Shown here: positions 43,797 to 53,856 of the stretch, piece after piece
How the letters are laid out: each line of letters begins with the position of its first letter
Numbering within the stretch: the first letter of the stretch is position 1
Origin: Mesorhizobium japonicum MAFF 303099
GTDB lineage: Bacteria > Pseudomonadota > Alphaproteobacteria > Rhizobiales > Rhizobiaceae
Assembly (NCBI RefSeq): GCF_000009625.1
Contig: NC_002678.2
Span: 2,294,001-2,358,000, forward strand
DNA: 64,000 bases
Reading direction: 5' to 3'
Program-made: the position numbers and the translations under genes
The notes under the pieces: generated by a model
Told to the model about the DNA's origin: nothing
Seen by the model: only the letters and a program-made list of their open reading frames with translations
Database searches by the model: none

Positions 43797-44807
43797 TTAG
43801 GCGGCGTTCTGTGTCGCGGGAAGTTCGAATGCGCCCTCGCGCGACAGGCGGATGGTCGTCGTCACGATGGTCTTGCGCGCCGTCATGATGTCGGCGAGAG
43901 GAATCCCTTCCGACCCCTGTCCGAGTTCGGCTTCGATCATGCGCCGAGACCGCGCGCCGATCGCCGACAGCACCGCTTCGGCGAGTGCGGCCGACGTGCC
44001 GCGCAGCGCCAGCGTGACAAGCTCGGTCGACAGTCCATCGAACAAAAGCACGCGCGCCTTCTGGGTGAGCAGCGGCAGATCGTCGAAAGCAAACAGGCGG
44101 GCCCGCACACCGTCCAGGTCGGGTGTGCCGGCGGCTTCCAGGTCCTGCATGACCTCCTCGAGCAGCGGCTTGTCCAGCTCGTTGAGCACGCTGGCGACGC
44201 GCGCCTGCCCGGCCGACGTGTCCTTGGTCGAGGTTTCCGCCAGCACGCTGGCGCGCAGCCGGTTCTCGACGATCCGGGCAGCGGCGTCCGGAACATTGGC
44301 CATCGTCACCATGCGCTTGATGATTTCGCCGCGCATCGGCTTCGTCAGCGTCAAAAGCACGCTCGCCGCCGCCTGCGGCGCCAGCTTCGACAGCACCATC
44401 GCCGCCGTCTGCGGATGTTCGCCGGCGAGGAAGGTGCCCAGCCGCGAGGGTTCGAGCTTTTCGAGATCGGGCCAGATCGGCGGCGGCCCTTCAGGCGCCG
44501 CCTCCGGCTTCTTGTTGCCCATGATGGCGCTCATCTCTTCGGGCGACAGCGACTCGTTGAGGATGGTGTCCATCCTGTCAGCGGAATCGAGCAGGCCGGC
44601 ACCCTCGGTGAACTCGGCCTCGAATTCGGCGACGATGCGCTCGAGATCGCTTTGCGGAATGGTCCTGAGCAGCCGGGCGCCCTCGATCAGCGCCTTCAGC
44701 TCTTCCTGCTTGAAGAATTTCAACAGGCGGCTGGCGGACGGCTTGCCCATCGCCACCAATATGGCGGCCGCCTTCTGCGCGCGCGTCAGGGTCGTCAGCG
44801 GCGTCAT
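43797..44807 (-). CDS. fliG: Flagellar motor switch protein FliG
   Basis: A 336-residue cytoplasmic rotor protein. The N-terminal domain starts LTRAQKAAAILVAMGKPSAS; the middle domain holds EHPQTAAMVLSKL, the EHPQT motif that binds FliM; and the C-terminal torque domain carries the conserved charged helices (LFAFDDLPLLTQKA, GARSRRMIEAELG). Start at 44807 has GAGAGG before it; ten residues upstream in frame are not family-like. Confidence 0.92.
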   Translation of the reverse strand: MTPLTTLTRAQKAAAILVAMGKPSASRLLKFFKQEELKALIEGARLLRTIPQSDLERIVAEFEAEFTEGAGLLDSADRMDTILNESLSPEEMSAIMGNKKPEAAPEGPPPIWPDLEKLEPSRLGTFLAGEHPQTAAMVLSKLAPQAAASVLLTLTKPMRGEIIKRMVTMANVPDAAARIVENRLRASVLAETSTKDTSAGQARVASVLNELDKPLLEEVMQDLEAAGTPDLDGVRARLFAFDDLPLLTQKARVLLFDGLSTELVTLALRGTSAALAEAVLSAIGARSRRMIEAELGQGSEGIPLADIMTARKTIVTTTIRLSREGAFELPATQNAA

Positions 44808-44853
44808 GCTGCCTCTCGCCTCCGCTGCAACCGGCAAGCCCCACCAGCCATGT

Positions 44854-45240
44854 TTAGGCGCCCTTCGTGCCGGCGATGATCTCGGTCAGCCTGATGCCGA
44901 AGCGCGAGGGGTCGCTCTCCAGCACCGTGATCTCGCCGCGGGCGATCTTGCGGCCGTTGACCACGACGTCGACCGGTTCGCCGATGCGGCGGTTGAGTGC
45001 CACCGTCGAACCCTTCTGCAGGGCCATCAGGTCGGCAACCGCCATCTCGGTGCTGCCGAGGATGATCTGCACATCGACGGGGATGTTCATGATGACGTTC
45101 GAATTGGCGCCCGCGGCGGCCCTGAACGCTGCGTCGGGGCGCTGCTCCTCTTCATGCAGGACCCCGCGCAATTCCTCGATGGCGCGATCGAGCTGCTCGT
45201 CCGGCTGGTCGATCTCTGCTTCCACTTTGGTCTTGGCCAT
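44854..45240 (-). CDS. fliN: Flagellar motor switch protein FliN
   Basis: A 128-residue C-ring protein. The SpoA domain covers about residues 50-124 ([54 protein letters not shown]), after a charged N-terminal stretch. It combines with FliM to form the base of the switch. Located 17 bases from fliM and 46 bases from fliG. Confidence 0.9.
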   Translation of the reverse strand: MAKTKVEAEIDQPDEQLDRAIEELRGVLHEEEQRPDAAFRAAAGANSNVIMNIPVDVQIILGSTEMAVADLMALQKGSTVALNRRIGEPVDVVVNGRKIARGEITVLESDPSRFGIRLTEIIAGTKGA

Positions 45241-45257
45241 GAATCGTCTCCAAAAGC

Positions 45258-46241
45258 TCAGGCGCGCCCGGCACTGGCCGGCATGAGCCCATCGATGAAA
45301 TCCTGCCCGGCATCAAAAGGATGCCTGATTCGGACGGTGTAATTCTGCCCCAGTTTGCCGAACTCGCATACGAACAGCGTCTGGCCGCGCGCGCTGAGGC
45401 GTGCCCTTGATTGCGCCGTTTCGTCGAAGTCGATGACCTGGCCCACTTCGAGACTGGCGAGGTCGCCAAGCGTCAGCCGCGCCAGCGGCATGGTGGCTTC
45501 GAGCGCCACCGTCGAGCGCATCACCTCTTCCGAGAAGCGCTCCCGCCAACTCGGGCCGTGGTCGTCCCCGGCGGTGCTCGCGGCACTGTCGCGGCTGGCC
45601 AGCACGATACGCTGCGGCATCGTCACCGTGACAGTGCCGCTGTCGGCTGGCGTCGAGATGCCAAGAACGATGCGCAGTGCCGCACCATCTCGCAAAACGT
45701 GCCGCTTGGCTTCGGTGCCCGACATCGCGCGCGGTACGGGCAGACGCAGGTCGAGCGAACGCCGCCCCGATCCGTTCAGAGCCTGCGCGACCTGCTGAAA
45801 CAGCATGGTCGAGACATCAACCTCGATCTGCGACAGATCGCGCTCGATCGGCGATGCCGGCGTCTCCGGGTCGCCGCCGAACAGCGTGCAGACCATGATC
45901 GCTATCGCCGGCGCGTCGATCACCAGGGTCATGGCATCGGAGGACGTGGATGATGCCACGATAGTCATGGCAAACGTATCGCCGGCACGCGAGCGCGCCT
46001 CCGCGACGCGGCTGACCTCGACGGCCCTGAGATCGACGGTGACCGGAACGCCAAGCTCACTGGTCAGGCTCTTTTGCAGCAGCGGCGCGGCGCGCTCGGC
46101 CATGCCGCGGCCAGTACCGATGACCTGGGCGGCCTCGCCGCTGTCGCCGACCAGGCGCTCGATGATCAGCGAGCGCGCTTGTGCGGGGCTGCCTGGGCTG
46201 GTCATGGCCGTGTCGGCACCGATCTGTCGTGCATCGCTCAA
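45258..46241 (-). CDS. fliM: Flagellar motor switch protein FliM
   Basis: A 327-residue protein with a C-terminal SpoA domain (AMLPLARL-type segment [38 protein letters not shown]). The middle domain is diverged and the N-terminus lacks the clear CheY-binding LSQDEID motif seen in enterobacteria, as is usual in rhizobia. Position between motA and fliN and the overlap with motA by 4 bases (ATGA) support the call. Confidence 0.82.
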   Translation of the reverse strand: MSDARQIGADTAMTSPGSPAQARSLIIERLVGDSGEAAQVIGTGRGMAERAAPLLQKSLTSELGVPVTVDLRAVEVSRVAEARSRAGDTFAMTIVASSTSSDAMTLVIDAPAIAIMVCTLFGGDPETPASPIERDLSQIEVDVSTMLFQQVAQALNGSGRRSLDLRLPVPRAMSGTEAKRHVLRDGAALRIVLGISTPADSGTVTVTMPQRIVLASRDSAASTAGDDHGPSWRERFSEEVMRSTVALEATMPLARLTLGDLASLEVGQVIDFDETAQSRARLSARGQTLFVCEFGKLGQNYTVRIRHPFDAGQDFIDGLMPASAGRA

Positions 46242-47113
46242 GCGGCCTTCTTCTCGGCGCTGCCGGTGTTCATCGTGCTCTGCTCGACGGCGTCGATGGT
46301 CGGCCGCTCATAGGACGAGATGGTCTTGCGGCCGAATTCGATCGCCACCTGCGGCAGCGCACCGTTCATGTAGGCAAGCAGCGTCTGCTTGACGATGATG
46401 TAGAGGCGGTTCTTCTTCTCGCGCACCGTCTTGATCTTGGTGGCGACAGGCCCGACCACGGCGTAGGACAGGAAGATGCCGAGGAAGGTGCCGACGAGTG
46501 CGGCGCCGATCAGGCCGCCGAGGATTTCGGGCGACTGGTCGAGTGCGCCCATCGCTTTGACCACGCCAAGCACGGCGGCGACGATGCCCAGCGCCGGCAG
46601 GCCGTCGCCGACCGCGACCAGCGCGTGATAGGCCTTCATCTTGTCGGACCGGATGGTCTGGATCTCCTCATCCATCAGCGCCTCGATCTCGTGCGAGCGG
46701 GCATTGCCGATGATGATGATGCGGCAGTAGTCGCAGATGAAATTCATCAGATCGTGATTCTTGAGCACCGTCGGGAAAGCCTGGAAGATGGCTGATTCTT
46801 CCGGATTGTCGATATGCGCCTCGACCTCGCTGCGCGACTTCGAGCGCAATTCGCGCATCAGGCTGTGCAGCACGCCGAGCGTTTCCAGGTAGTCCTGTTC
46901 TTTCGGCACCGCCTGCTTGAAAGCTTCAAGAATGCCCTTGCCGGTATCCTTGACCGTCTTCATCGGGTTGGCGACCAGGAATGTCCCCAGTGCGGCGCCA
47001 CAGATGACCACAGCTTCCCAGGGCTGGACCAGCACGTGCAGATGCCCGCCCATGGCCATGAAGCCGCCAAGGACGCAGCCGAGCGTCACCACAAGTCCAA
47101 TCAGAATGCCCAC
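46238..47113 (-). CDS. motA: Flagellar motor stator protein MotA
   Basis: A 291-residue inner-membrane proton channel subunit. Two N-terminal membrane segments ([38 protein letters not shown]) precede the cytoplasmic loop with [21 protein letters not shown], and two more segments follow ([40 protein letters not shown]). The proline-containing fourth segment is conserved. First gene of the leftward operon; its partner motB is at the far end of the region. Confidence 0.92.
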   Translation of the reverse strand: MGILIGLVVTLGCVLGGFMAMGGHLHVLVQPWEAVVICGAALGTFLVANPMKTVKDTGKGILEAFKQAVPKEQDYLETLGVLHSLMRELRSKSRSEVEAHIDNPEESAIFQAFPTVLKNHDLMNFICDYCRIIIIGNARSHEIEALMDEEIQTIRSDKMKAYHALVAVGDGLPALGIVAAVLGVVKAMGALDQSPEILGGLIGAALVGTFLGIFLSYAVVGPVATKIKTVREKKNRLYIIVKQTLLAYMNGALPQVAIEFGRKTISSYERPTIDAVEQSTMNTGSAEKKAA

Positions 47114-47275
47114 GAGAGGTCCTTCCGCATTTCACAACAGATGCAAGGGATAGTCCCCGTGCCTTGTGTGAGGCTTGAATCCGGGCTGTCACGGAACCGA
47201 ATGTCGGGCGATTCAGTTTCGCGCAAGGAAGTGAGGTTATTGTCGCGACATTAAGCTTCGGCCGGAGGCATAACG
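47114..47275. promoter_or_regulatory. Divergent promoter region between motA and the DUF1217 gene
   Basis: These 162 bases separate the leftward motA-fliM-fliN-fliG-flhB operon from the rightward flgF-fliP operon, so both promoters must lie here. GGAGG at 47264-47268 is the ribosome site of the rightward TTG start. I could not fix the core promoters by eye; control by the VisNR-Rem cascade is expected from rhizobia. Confidence 0.5.
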
Positions 47276-48397
47276 TTGCTCAATACCTTTACCAGCTACC
47301 AGTTGATCACCAAAGACATCAACAAGTCGATCGACCGTATCGAGCAGCAGCCGACGGTCGATCGCGATACCAAATATTACCTCGCCAACATCACCAAGGT
47401 GAAATCGATCGACGATTTCGTCAACAATGACCGGCTGTTCAAATATGCCATGAAGGCCTACGGGCTGGAGGACATGGCCTACGCCAAGGCTTTCATGGTC
47501 AAGGCGCTCAAGGAAGGCGTCACCAATCCTAGCAGTTTCGCCAACAAGCTGACCGACAAGCGCTATGCCCAGTTCGTCAGCGCTTTCAACTTCGCCGCCA
47601 ATGGCGCCGATGCGACGATCTACAACAAGGCGCAGCAACTGGTGACGAAGAATTACGCCATCCAGGCGCAGATCGCCGGCCTCGATCCGAAATCCGATTA
47701 TGTGAAGGGCGAGACGACCTACTACCTGGCCAACATCACCAAAGTGAAGTCCGTCGACGACCTGATGTCGAACAGCCGGCTCTACACCTACGCGCTGGCC
47801 GCATACGGTCTCGACTCGGCGACCGAGGACAAGACCCTGATCAAGCAGGTCCTGCAGGGTGGCGTGCGCGATCCCAACAGCGTCGCCAACAAGCAGAAGA
47901 ACCCGGCCTACGCGGCACTGGCCTCGGCCTTCAACTTCGAGCAGTACGGTGAGAACGCCACCACCATCGTTCCGGCACAGCAGCCGACCGTCGACAAGTA
48001 TATGCGCCAGTCGCTTGAAGAGGATGCCGGCAACACCAATGCGGGCGTGCGGCTGGCGCTCTATTTCCAGCGCAAGGCGCCCGACATCACCAGCTGGTAC
48101 GATGTGCTGGCCGACACCGCCCTTGCGAGCGTCGTGCGCACCGCGCTGGGGCTTCCCGATTCCTTCGCCACCGCCGACATCGACAAGCAGGCGCAGCTCT
48201 TCGAACAGAAGCTCGACATCTCGGATTTCACCGACCCCGTGAAACTCGGCAAGTTCCTGACCCGCTTCACCAGCATGTACGAGATCAACAATCCGACCTC
48301 GACGGCTGTGACGTCAGTCAGCGTGCTCTTTGCCCAGCCGGTCACCGCGGGCATATCAACCGATCTGATGATGGCCATGCAGAAGTTGAAATTCTGA
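47276..48397 (+). CDS. DUF1217 flagellar-region protein
   Basis: A 373-residue protein with two tandem DUF1217 repeats: NITKVKSIDDFVNNDRLFKYAMKAYGLED in the first and NITKVKSVDDLMSNSRLYTYALAAYGLDS in the second (each quoted here only to its landmarks, near residues 40-70 and 152-182). A third diverged segment ends the protein. The start is TTG at 47276, with GGAGG seven bases before. This gene heads the rod/basal-body operon in rhizobia and Caulobacter relatives; it may be an exported or rod-associated protein, but its role is unknown. Confidence 0.78.
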   Translation: MLNTFTSYQLITKDINKSIDRIEQQPTVDRDTKYYLANITKVKSIDDFVNNDRLFKYAMKAYGLEDMAYAKAFMVKALKEGVTNPSSFANKLTDKRYAQFVSAFNFAANGADATIYNKAQQLVTKNYAIQAQIAGLDPKSDYVKGETTYYLANITKVKSVDDLMSNSRLYTYALAAYGLDSATEDKTLIKQVLQGGVRDPNSVANKQKNPAYAALASAFNFEQYGENATTIVPAQQPTVDKYMRQSLEEDAGNTNAGVRLALYFQRKAPDITSWYDVLADTALASVVRTALGLPDSFATADIDKQAQLFEQKLDISDFTDPVKLGKFLTRFTSMYEINNPTSTAVTSVSVLFAQPVTAGISTDLMMAMQKLKF

Positions 48398-48399
48398 TC

Positions 48400-49125
48400 A
48401 TGCAGGACAGTCTCTACGTCGCCCTATCCGCACAGATGGCACTCGAGCGCCGGCTCGACACGATCGCCGACAATGTCGCCAACGCCAACACCGTCGGCTT
48501 TCGCGCCACCGGCGTGAAATTCGAGGATATGGTGTCGGGCACCGGACAGAAATCGGTGTCCTTCGCCTCGTCGGGCAAGACCTATCTGTCGGGCGCCCAC
48601 GGGTCCCTGAGCGAGACCGGCAATCCGTTCGATTTCGCCATCCAGGGCGACGCCTGGTTCGCCATAGACACACCGGCCGGCACCGTCATGACCCGCGACG
48701 GCCGCTTCTCGATGAACGAAAATGGCGAGCTGATGTCGATCGAAGGCCATCCGGTGCTCGACGCCGGCGGCGCGCCGATCCAGCTCGACCCCCGCAACGG
48801 CCCGCCCAAGGCCGGCGCCGACGGCTCGCTGCGCCAGAACGACCAGCTCGTCGGCTCGATCGGCCTTTACAATTTCGATCCGGGCGAGAATTTCGTGCGT
48901 TACGGCAATTCCGGCATCGTGCCGGCGCGCACCCCCGAGCCGGTCACCGACCGCTCCGATGTCGGTATCGCCCAAGGTTTCGTCGAAGAATCCAACGTCA
49001 ATCCGGTGCTGGAGATGACCCGGCTGATCATGGTCCAGCGCGCCTTCGAGAACACCGCCGCACTGATGCGGCAGACGGCGTCCTCTTCCGACGAGGCGAT
49101 CAAGACGCTCGGCTCGAAGTCGTAG
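48400..49125 (+). CDS. flgF: Flagellar proximal rod protein FlgF
   Basis: A 241-residue rod protein. The N-terminal flagella basal body motif LDTIADNVANANTVGFRATGVKF lies near residue 18, the hook/rod core follows (GNPFDFAIQGDAWFAIDTPAG pieces), and the C-terminal helix EESNVNPVLEMTRLIMVQRAFE ends it. Two bases separate it from the DUF1217 gene. Confidence 0.88.
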   Translation: MQDSLYVALSAQMALERRLDTIADNVANANTVGFRATGVKFEDMVSGTGQKSVSFASSGKTYLSGAHGSLSETGNPFDFAIQGDAWFAIDTPAGTVMTRDGRFSMNENGELMSIEGHPVLDAGGAPIQLDPRNGPPKAGADGSLRQNDQLVGSIGLYNFDPGENFVRYGNSGIVPARTPEPVTDRSDVGIAQGFVEESNVNPVLEMTRLIMVQRAFENTAALMRQTASSSDEAIKTLGSKS

Positions 49126-49126
49126 C

Positions 49127-50527
49127 ATGTCGCTCGACCGGTCCTCCATCCGTGCACCCGAAAGGCAGCTGCAGCCGGCGCCCGATGATCGGCTCGCCGC
49201 ACTGGAACGGGTTATCAGGCGTTTCAGCAACACCGACGGGCTGGTCAAGCGTGGCGGTCTCGTCACCGAAGTCACGCAGACGCACTACAAGGTGCGCGGC
49301 CTTTCCGATTTCGCCAGGCTGGGCGACATGGTCGAGCAGCGCGGCCAGGCCGGCTCGCGCCGCGGCGAGATCGTCAAGATCAGTCGCGACGAGGTCGTCG
49401 TCGCTCCCTTCGAACGCAGCGCCGATGCCGGTATCGGCGACGCCGTGTTCCGCAGGGGTCCGCTCGCGGTTGGGCCGCACAATTCATGGCGGGGGCGCAC
49501 CATCGATGCGCTGACCCGGGCGATCGATGGCGGCCCCCCGCTGATCAGGGGCGAAGACCTGTCGGGCGGCGCCACGACGCCCGGCGCCATGGCGCGGCAG
49601 CGCGTCGGCACCGCCTTCATGACCGGCGTCAAGGTCATCGACATCTTCACGCCGCTGTGCTTCGGCCAGCGCATGGGCGTCTTTGCGGGTTCGGGCGTCG
49701 GCAAGTCGACGCTGCTCGCCATGCTCGCCGGCGCCGACGCATTCGACACCGTCGTCGTGGCGCTGATCGGCGAACGCGGCCGCGAAGTCCGCGAATTCCT
49801 CGAGGACACGATCGGCGACAGCATGGCGAAGACCGTGGCCGTCGTAGCGACCAGTGACGAGAGCGCCATGATGCGCCGGCGCGCGCCCGACACCGCCATG
49901 CGCGTCGCCGAGCACTTTCGCGACCAGGGCCACCGCGTGCTCCTGGTGCTGGATTCGATCACCCGCTTCGCCCATGCGTTGCGCGAGGTGGCGACGGGAA
50001 CCGGCGAGCCGCCGGTCGCCCGCGGCTATCCCGCCTCGGTTTTCACCGAACTGCCCAAATTGCTCGAGCGCGCCGGGCCGGGGGCCGAAGGCAAGGGGTC
50101 GATCACCGCCATCATTTCCGTGCTGGTCGACGGCGACGACCACAATGATCCGGTCGCCGATTCCGTGCGCGGCATCCTCGACGGCCATGTCGTGCTCGAC
50201 CGCGCGATCGCCGAACAGGGCCGCTATCCGCCGGTCAATCCGCTGTCGTCCATATCGCGCCTGGCCGGCAAGGCCTGGAGCGTCGAACAGCGCGCTTTGG
50301 TGACGCGGCTGAAATCGATGATCTCTCGCTTCGAGGACACGCGCGACATCCGCCTGCTCGGCGCCTATCAGGGCGGCGCCGACGCCGAGCTCGACATCGC
50401 CGTGCGCCAGGTGCCGCTGATCTACGAGGCGCTGACGCAATCGCCCAGGGACCGCCCGTCAGCCGATCCGTTCTCCGATCTCGCCCGCCATCTCAAGGGA
50501 AAGCTGAATGCCGAATCAGGAGACTGA
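49127..50527 (+). CDS. fliI: Flagellar export ATPase FliI
   Basis: A 466-residue ATPase of the F1-beta type that powers flagellar type III export. Walker A is GSGVGKST (residues 188-195), with the VALIGERGREVREF block next, Walker B around VLLVLDSITRFA and the GYPASVF and GSITAIISVLVDGDD segments. The start ATG follows flgF after one base. The 3' end overlaps the next gene by 20 bases. Confidence 0.93.
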   Translation: MSLDRSSIRAPERQLQPAPDDRLAALERVIRRFSNTDGLVKRGGLVTEVTQTHYKVRGLSDFARLGDMVEQRGQAGSRRGEIVKISRDEVVVAPFERSADAGIGDAVFRRGPLAVGPHNSWRGRTIDALTRAIDGGPPLIRGEDLSGGATTPGAMARQRVGTAFMTGVKVIDIFTPLCFGQRMGVFAGSGVGKSTLLAMLAGADAFDTVVVALIGERGREVREFLEDTIGDSMAKTVAVVATSDESAMMRRRAPDTAMRVAEHFRDQGHRVLLVLDSITRFAHALREVATGTGEPPVARGYPASVFTELPKLLERAGPGAEGKGSITAIISVLVDGDDHNDPVADSVRGILDGHVVLDRAIAEQGRYPPVNPLSSISRLAGKAWSVEQRALVTRLKSMISRFEDTRDIRLLGAYQGGADAELDIAVRQVPLIYEALTQSPRDRPSADPFSDLARHLKGKLNAESGD

Positions 50528-51341
50528 ACGCCAGTACACCGAGCGCATCCTGAACGAGATGATCGCCGAGGCGAACGCCGCCGAAAAAGCTCGGGCCCAG
50601 GAGGAGAGGGTCGCCAAGGCAAAGGCCGCCAGCGCCATCGCGGCCAAGACCGCGGCTGTTCTGGCCAGAGCCGTCAAGCCAGCCCTGCCCCGATCCGCAC
50701 CTGTGGCTCGGACTGCCGTGCCTGTCATGCCTATGGTTCCCCGCGTCGAGGCTGCCGAGATGACGCAGACGAGCCGCGAATCGCTGATCGACGGCCTGTT
50801 TCCCGTCACCGAATGGCCGCAACCGCCAAAGGCGCAATTTCCAAAGTTGAGCAAGAAGGCGGACCGGCGCAGCGACTTCGTCATCGCCGCGCTCGGCGTC
50901 ACGCTCGGCCTGATCTGTGCGCTGTTTCCCTGGTATATCTTCTTCAACCAGGAGCAGTTCGGCGTTCAGGCGATCAAGTTTGGCGGCACCGGCACCAATT
51001 CGGGACGCGCGGGTGGCGGCGTGGTGACCTCGCGCAGCGCGCCGCTGACGGCCAAGGACCTTCCCAACACCAGCATCGACCTGCTCGCCACCGGAACGGT
51101 GCAGGATGACGCCACCCCGGCGCAACCGCCCGGCGACCAGCCCTTCCCGGCTGATGCCGCGAAATTTCGCATGGTCCATGTCGCCAACGGCCGTGCCATG
51201 ATCGAGGACGACACCGGCCTGTGGATCGTTCAGCGCGGCTCGGTACTGCCGGACTCGAGCACGGTCTCGTCGATCGAGCAACGCAACGGCAAATGGGTCA
51301 TGCTGACCAGCACCAACCAGGTGATCCAGCTTTCCAAGTAG
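50508..51341 (+). CDS. Unknown flagellar-region membrane protein downstream of fliI
   Basis: A 277-residue protein with a single membrane segment near the middle (FVIAALGVTLGLICALFPWYIFF, about residues 124-146). Before it lies an Ala/Lys/Glu-rich helix (about 10-60), possibly coiled-coil; after it a periplasmic domain ending in a small beta-rich part (MVHVANGRAMIEDDTGLWIVQRGSVLP). Position is that usually taken by fliJ, but the sequence is not FliJ. A gene of unknown function occurs at this place in other rhizobial flagellar clusters. It overlaps fliI by 20 bases. Confidence 0.7.
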   Translation: MPNQETERQYTERILNEMIAEANAAEKARAQEERVAKAKAASAIAAKTAAVLARAVKPALPRSAPVARTAVPVMPMVPRVEAAEMTQTSRESLIDGLFPVTEWPQPPKAQFPKLSKKADRRSDFVIAALGVTLGLICALFPWYIFFNQEQFGVQAIKFGGTGTNSGRAGGGVVTSRSAPLTAKDLPNTSIDLLATGTVQDDATPAQPPGDQPFPADAAKFRMVHVANGRAMIEDDTGLWIVQRGSVLPDSSTVSSIEQRNGKWVMLTSTNQVIQLSK

Positions 51342-51406
51342 CGGCTGCCCGCAAGGTCCGCGCAAGACTGGCGGCCTAGTCTTTGGGCACATGCCCGGAG
51401 ATTCCC

Positions 51407-51787
51407 ATGGAGCCTGTTTCCCTTTTCGATCTCGCCGCCAAGCAAGCGCAATGGCTTTCCGTGCGCCAGTCGGCGATCGCCGGTAACATCGCCAACGCCA
51501 ACACGCCGGGCTACACGGCAAACGATGTCGAGCCCTTCGAGAAGGTGCTCGACCGCACGGCTGTGTCGCTGCAGACCACCGAGGCCGGCCATCTCGGCAG
51601 CGCGGCGACCAATGCCGGTTTCACCGTCAAGCCACAGGAAGATGACGGCGTGATCATGCCGTCCAAGAACACCGTCGTGCTTGAGGACCAGCTTCTCAAG
51701 GCCGGCGAGGTGCGCCGCTCCTTCGAGCTCAACACAGCGATCGTCAAGGCCTTCCACTCAATGATGATGATGGCGGTGAAGAGCTGA
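51407..51787 (+). CDS. flgB: Flagellar proximal rod protein FlgB
   Basis: A 126-residue rod protein with the basal-body motif [19 protein letters not shown] near residue 20 and a C-terminal helix [24 protein letters not shown] lies six bases before the ATG at 51407. It begins 65 bases after the preceding gene, one of the larger gaps in this operon. Confidence 0.88.
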   Translation: MEPVSLFDLAAKQAQWLSVRQSAIAGNIANANTPGYTANDVEPFEKVLDRTAVSLQTTEAGHLGSAATNAGFTVKPQEDDGVIMPSKNTVVLEDQLLKAGEVRRSFELNTAIVKAFHSMMMMAVKS

Positions 51788-51789
51788 CC

Positions 51790-52206
51790 ATGGACGCACT
51801 GACCGCAGCCCTGAAAGTCGCAGCATCCGGCCTCGGCGCCCAGTCCGAGCGCCTGCGCGTGGTTTCGGAAAACCTCGCCAATGCCCAGTCGACCGGCACC
51901 ACGCCCGGCGCCGACCCCTATCGCCGCAAGACCATCAGCTTCGTCTCCGAGCTTGACCGCGCTTCCGGCGCCTCGACGGTTGAAGTGAACTCGATCGACC
52001 GCGACCCGAGTGTCTTCCCCGTCGAATTCCAGCCCGGCAACGAGGCCGCCGACGAAAAGGGCTACGTCAAGATGCCCAATGTCAATGTGCTGATCGAAAT
52101 GGCCGACATGACCGAGGCCAACCGCTCCTACGAGGCCAACCTGCAGGTCGTGAAGCAGGCGCGCGACCTCATTTCAATGACCATCGACCTGATGAGGAAC
52201 CAATGA
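51790..52206 (+). CDS. flgC: Flagellar proximal rod protein FlgC
   Basis: A 138-residue rod protein. [25 protein letters not shown] is the N-terminal motif, [28 protein letters not shown] the C-terminal one, each as in FlgC of other bacteria. It follows flgB by 2 bases and overlaps fliE by 4 (ATGA). Confidence 0.9.
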   Translation: MDALTAALKVAASGLGAQSERLRVVSENLANAQSTGTTPGADPYRRKTISFVSELDRASGASTVEVNSIDRDPSVFPVEFQPGNEAADEKGYVKMPNVNVLIEMADMTEANRSYEANLQVVKQARDLISMTIDLMRNQ

Positions 52207-52526
52207 TCGTGAACGGCATCGGCGCGCTCAACCTGAAGCCCGGGCTGGGCGATACGGCGACCGACCTGATTCAGGGCGGTGTCGCGCCGGCGACATCGGG
52301 CAACCTTGGCACCTCGTTCGCCGAAGCGGTGAGCCAGGCAGCCTCCAAGACCGTCAACACGCTGCAGAATGCCGAACAGGTGTCGCTCCAGGCGCTCAAG
52401 GGCGATGCCGACACCCGCCAGGTCGTCGACGCCGTGATGAGCGCCCAGCAGGCGCTTCAGACCGCCGTCGCCATCCGCGACAAGGTCGTTTCGGCCTATC
52501 TCGAAGTCAGTCGCATGGGTATTTGA
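52203..52526 (+). CDS. fliE: Flagellar MS ring-rod junction protein FliE
   Basis: A 107-residue protein that joins the rod to the FliF ring. The C-terminal half ([35 protein letters not shown] in parts, [21 protein letters not shown]) carries the FliE signature. Translationally coupled to flgC. Confidence 0.87.
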   Translation: MIVNGIGALNLKPGLGDTATDLIQGGVAPATSGNLGTSFAEAVSQAASKTVNTLQNAEQVSLQALKGDADTRQVVDAVMSAQQALQTAVAIRDKVVSAYLEVSRMGI

Positions 52527-52536
52527 GGAGTAGGTC

Positions 52537-53325
52537 ATGAAAGCACTCGCCATCGCCGCCACCGGCATGAATGCCCAGCAGACAAATCTGGAAGTCATCG
52601 CCAACAACATCGCCAACATCAACACCACCGGCTACAAGCGGGCGCGCGCCGAATTCTCCGACCTGCTCTACCAGGTCGACCGCACGCAAGGCGTACCCAA
52701 CCGCTCCAACGCCTCGCTGGTGCCGGAAGGCGTTTCGATCGGTCTCGGCGTCAAGACGACGGCGGTGCGCAACGTGCACACCCAGGGCGAGCTGACCAGC
52801 ACCGGCAACAGTTTCGACATGGCGCTGACCGGCAGAGGCTGGTTCCAGATCGAGGGCGCCGATGGCGGCACGCTCTACACCCGCGCCGGCGCCTTCAACA
52901 CCAACGCCACCGGCCAGCTGGTGACAGTGGATGGCGCCAATGTCATTCCGGCCATTACTGTGCCGACCGATGCGGTCGAGGTCATCGTCAACAAGACCGG
53001 CCAGGTCTTTGCCCGCATCGACGGCCAGACCAACCTGCAGACTCTCGGCCAGCTCCAGATCGTCAACTTCGCCAACGAGGCGGGCCTGGCACCGCTCGGC
53101 GACAATCTGTTCCAGGAAACGACGGCCTCCGGCCCGGCCAATGCCGGCGTGCCCGGCGATCCCGGCTTCGCCACCATCCAGCAGGGCTATCTCGAGGCCT
53201 CCAACGTCGACCCGGTCAAGGAAATCACCGAGCTGATCTCGGCGCAGCGCGCCTATGAGATGAATTCCAAGGTGATCCAGGCCGCCGACGACATGGCCTC
53301 GGTCGTCTCCAAGAACATCAGGTAA
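52537..53325 (+). CDS. flgG: Flagellar distal rod protein FlgG
   Basis: A 262-residue rod protein of normal length. It contains [26 protein letters not shown] at the N-terminus, [18 protein letters not shown] in the core and [29 protein letters not shown] at the C-terminus, the standard FlgG landmarks. Ten bases after fliE with AGGAG before the ATG. Confidence 0.93.
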   Translation: MKALAIAATGMNAQQTNLEVIANNIANINTTGYKRARAEFSDLLYQVDRTQGVPNRSNASLVPEGVSIGLGVKTTAVRNVHTQGELTSTGNSFDMALTGRGWFQIEGADGGTLYTRAGAFNTNATGQLVTVDGANVIPAITVPTDAVEVIVNKTGQVFARIDGQTNLQTLGQLQIVNFANEAGLAPLGDNLFQETTASGPANAGVPGDPGFATIQQGYLEASNVDPVKEITELISAQRAYEMNSKVIQAADDMASVVSKNIR

Positions 53326-53331
53326 GGGACG

Positions 53332-53856
53332 ATGGCCATGCCGATCTCCTGCTCCGCATTCCACCGCACCGCGCTGATCCTCGCGCTGGTGACCGGCGGC
53401 GTGCCGGCTTTCGCCCAGGAGTCGGCCAATCCGTCGGCAACGCAGATCGCCAGCAACCAGCCTGCCGGCGAGGTCGTGCTGATCCCCAACCGCGTCATCT
53501 ATCCCGGCGAGACCATCGAGCTTGCCGCCTTGAAACAGGTGACGCTCATCGCCGGCAAGCACAAGCCCGATGCGATGGCGACCCACGCCGAAGAGCTCCA
53601 GGGCAAGATCGCCAAGCGCACTCTGCTGCCCGGTCGCTACATCCCGACCGCCGCCATCCGTGAGGCCTGGCTGGTCGAACAGGGTGCCGCGGTGCAGGTT
53701 TTCTTCATCGCCGGCGGACTGACGATAACAGCCACCGCGGTGACCTTGCAGCCAGGTTCGGCCGGCGACCTCATCAAGGTTCGCAACAGCGACAGCGGCA
53801 AGATCCTCTCCGGCACGGTGATGGCCGACGGAACCATCCAGGTCAGCGCTTCATGA
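53332..53856 (+). CDS. flgA: Flagellar P-ring assembly chaperone FlgA
   Basis: A 174-residue periplasmic protein with a Sec signal (ALILALVTGGVPAFAQE, cleavage near residue 28). The SAF-type domain includes LIPNRVIYPGETIELAAL, LLPGRYIPTAAIR and GSAGDLIKVRNSDSGKILSGTV. It is shorter than enterobacterial FlgA, as in other rhizobia. The 3' end overlaps flgI by 4 bases. Confidence 0.87.
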   Translation: MAMPISCSAFHRTALILALVTGGVPAFAQESANPSATQIASNQPAGEVVLIPNRVIYPGETIELAALKQVTLIAGKHKPDAMATHAEELQGKIAKRTLLPGRYIPTAAIREAWLVEQGAAVQVFFIAGGLTITATAVTLQPGSAGDLIKVRNSDSGKILSGTVMADGTIQVSAS

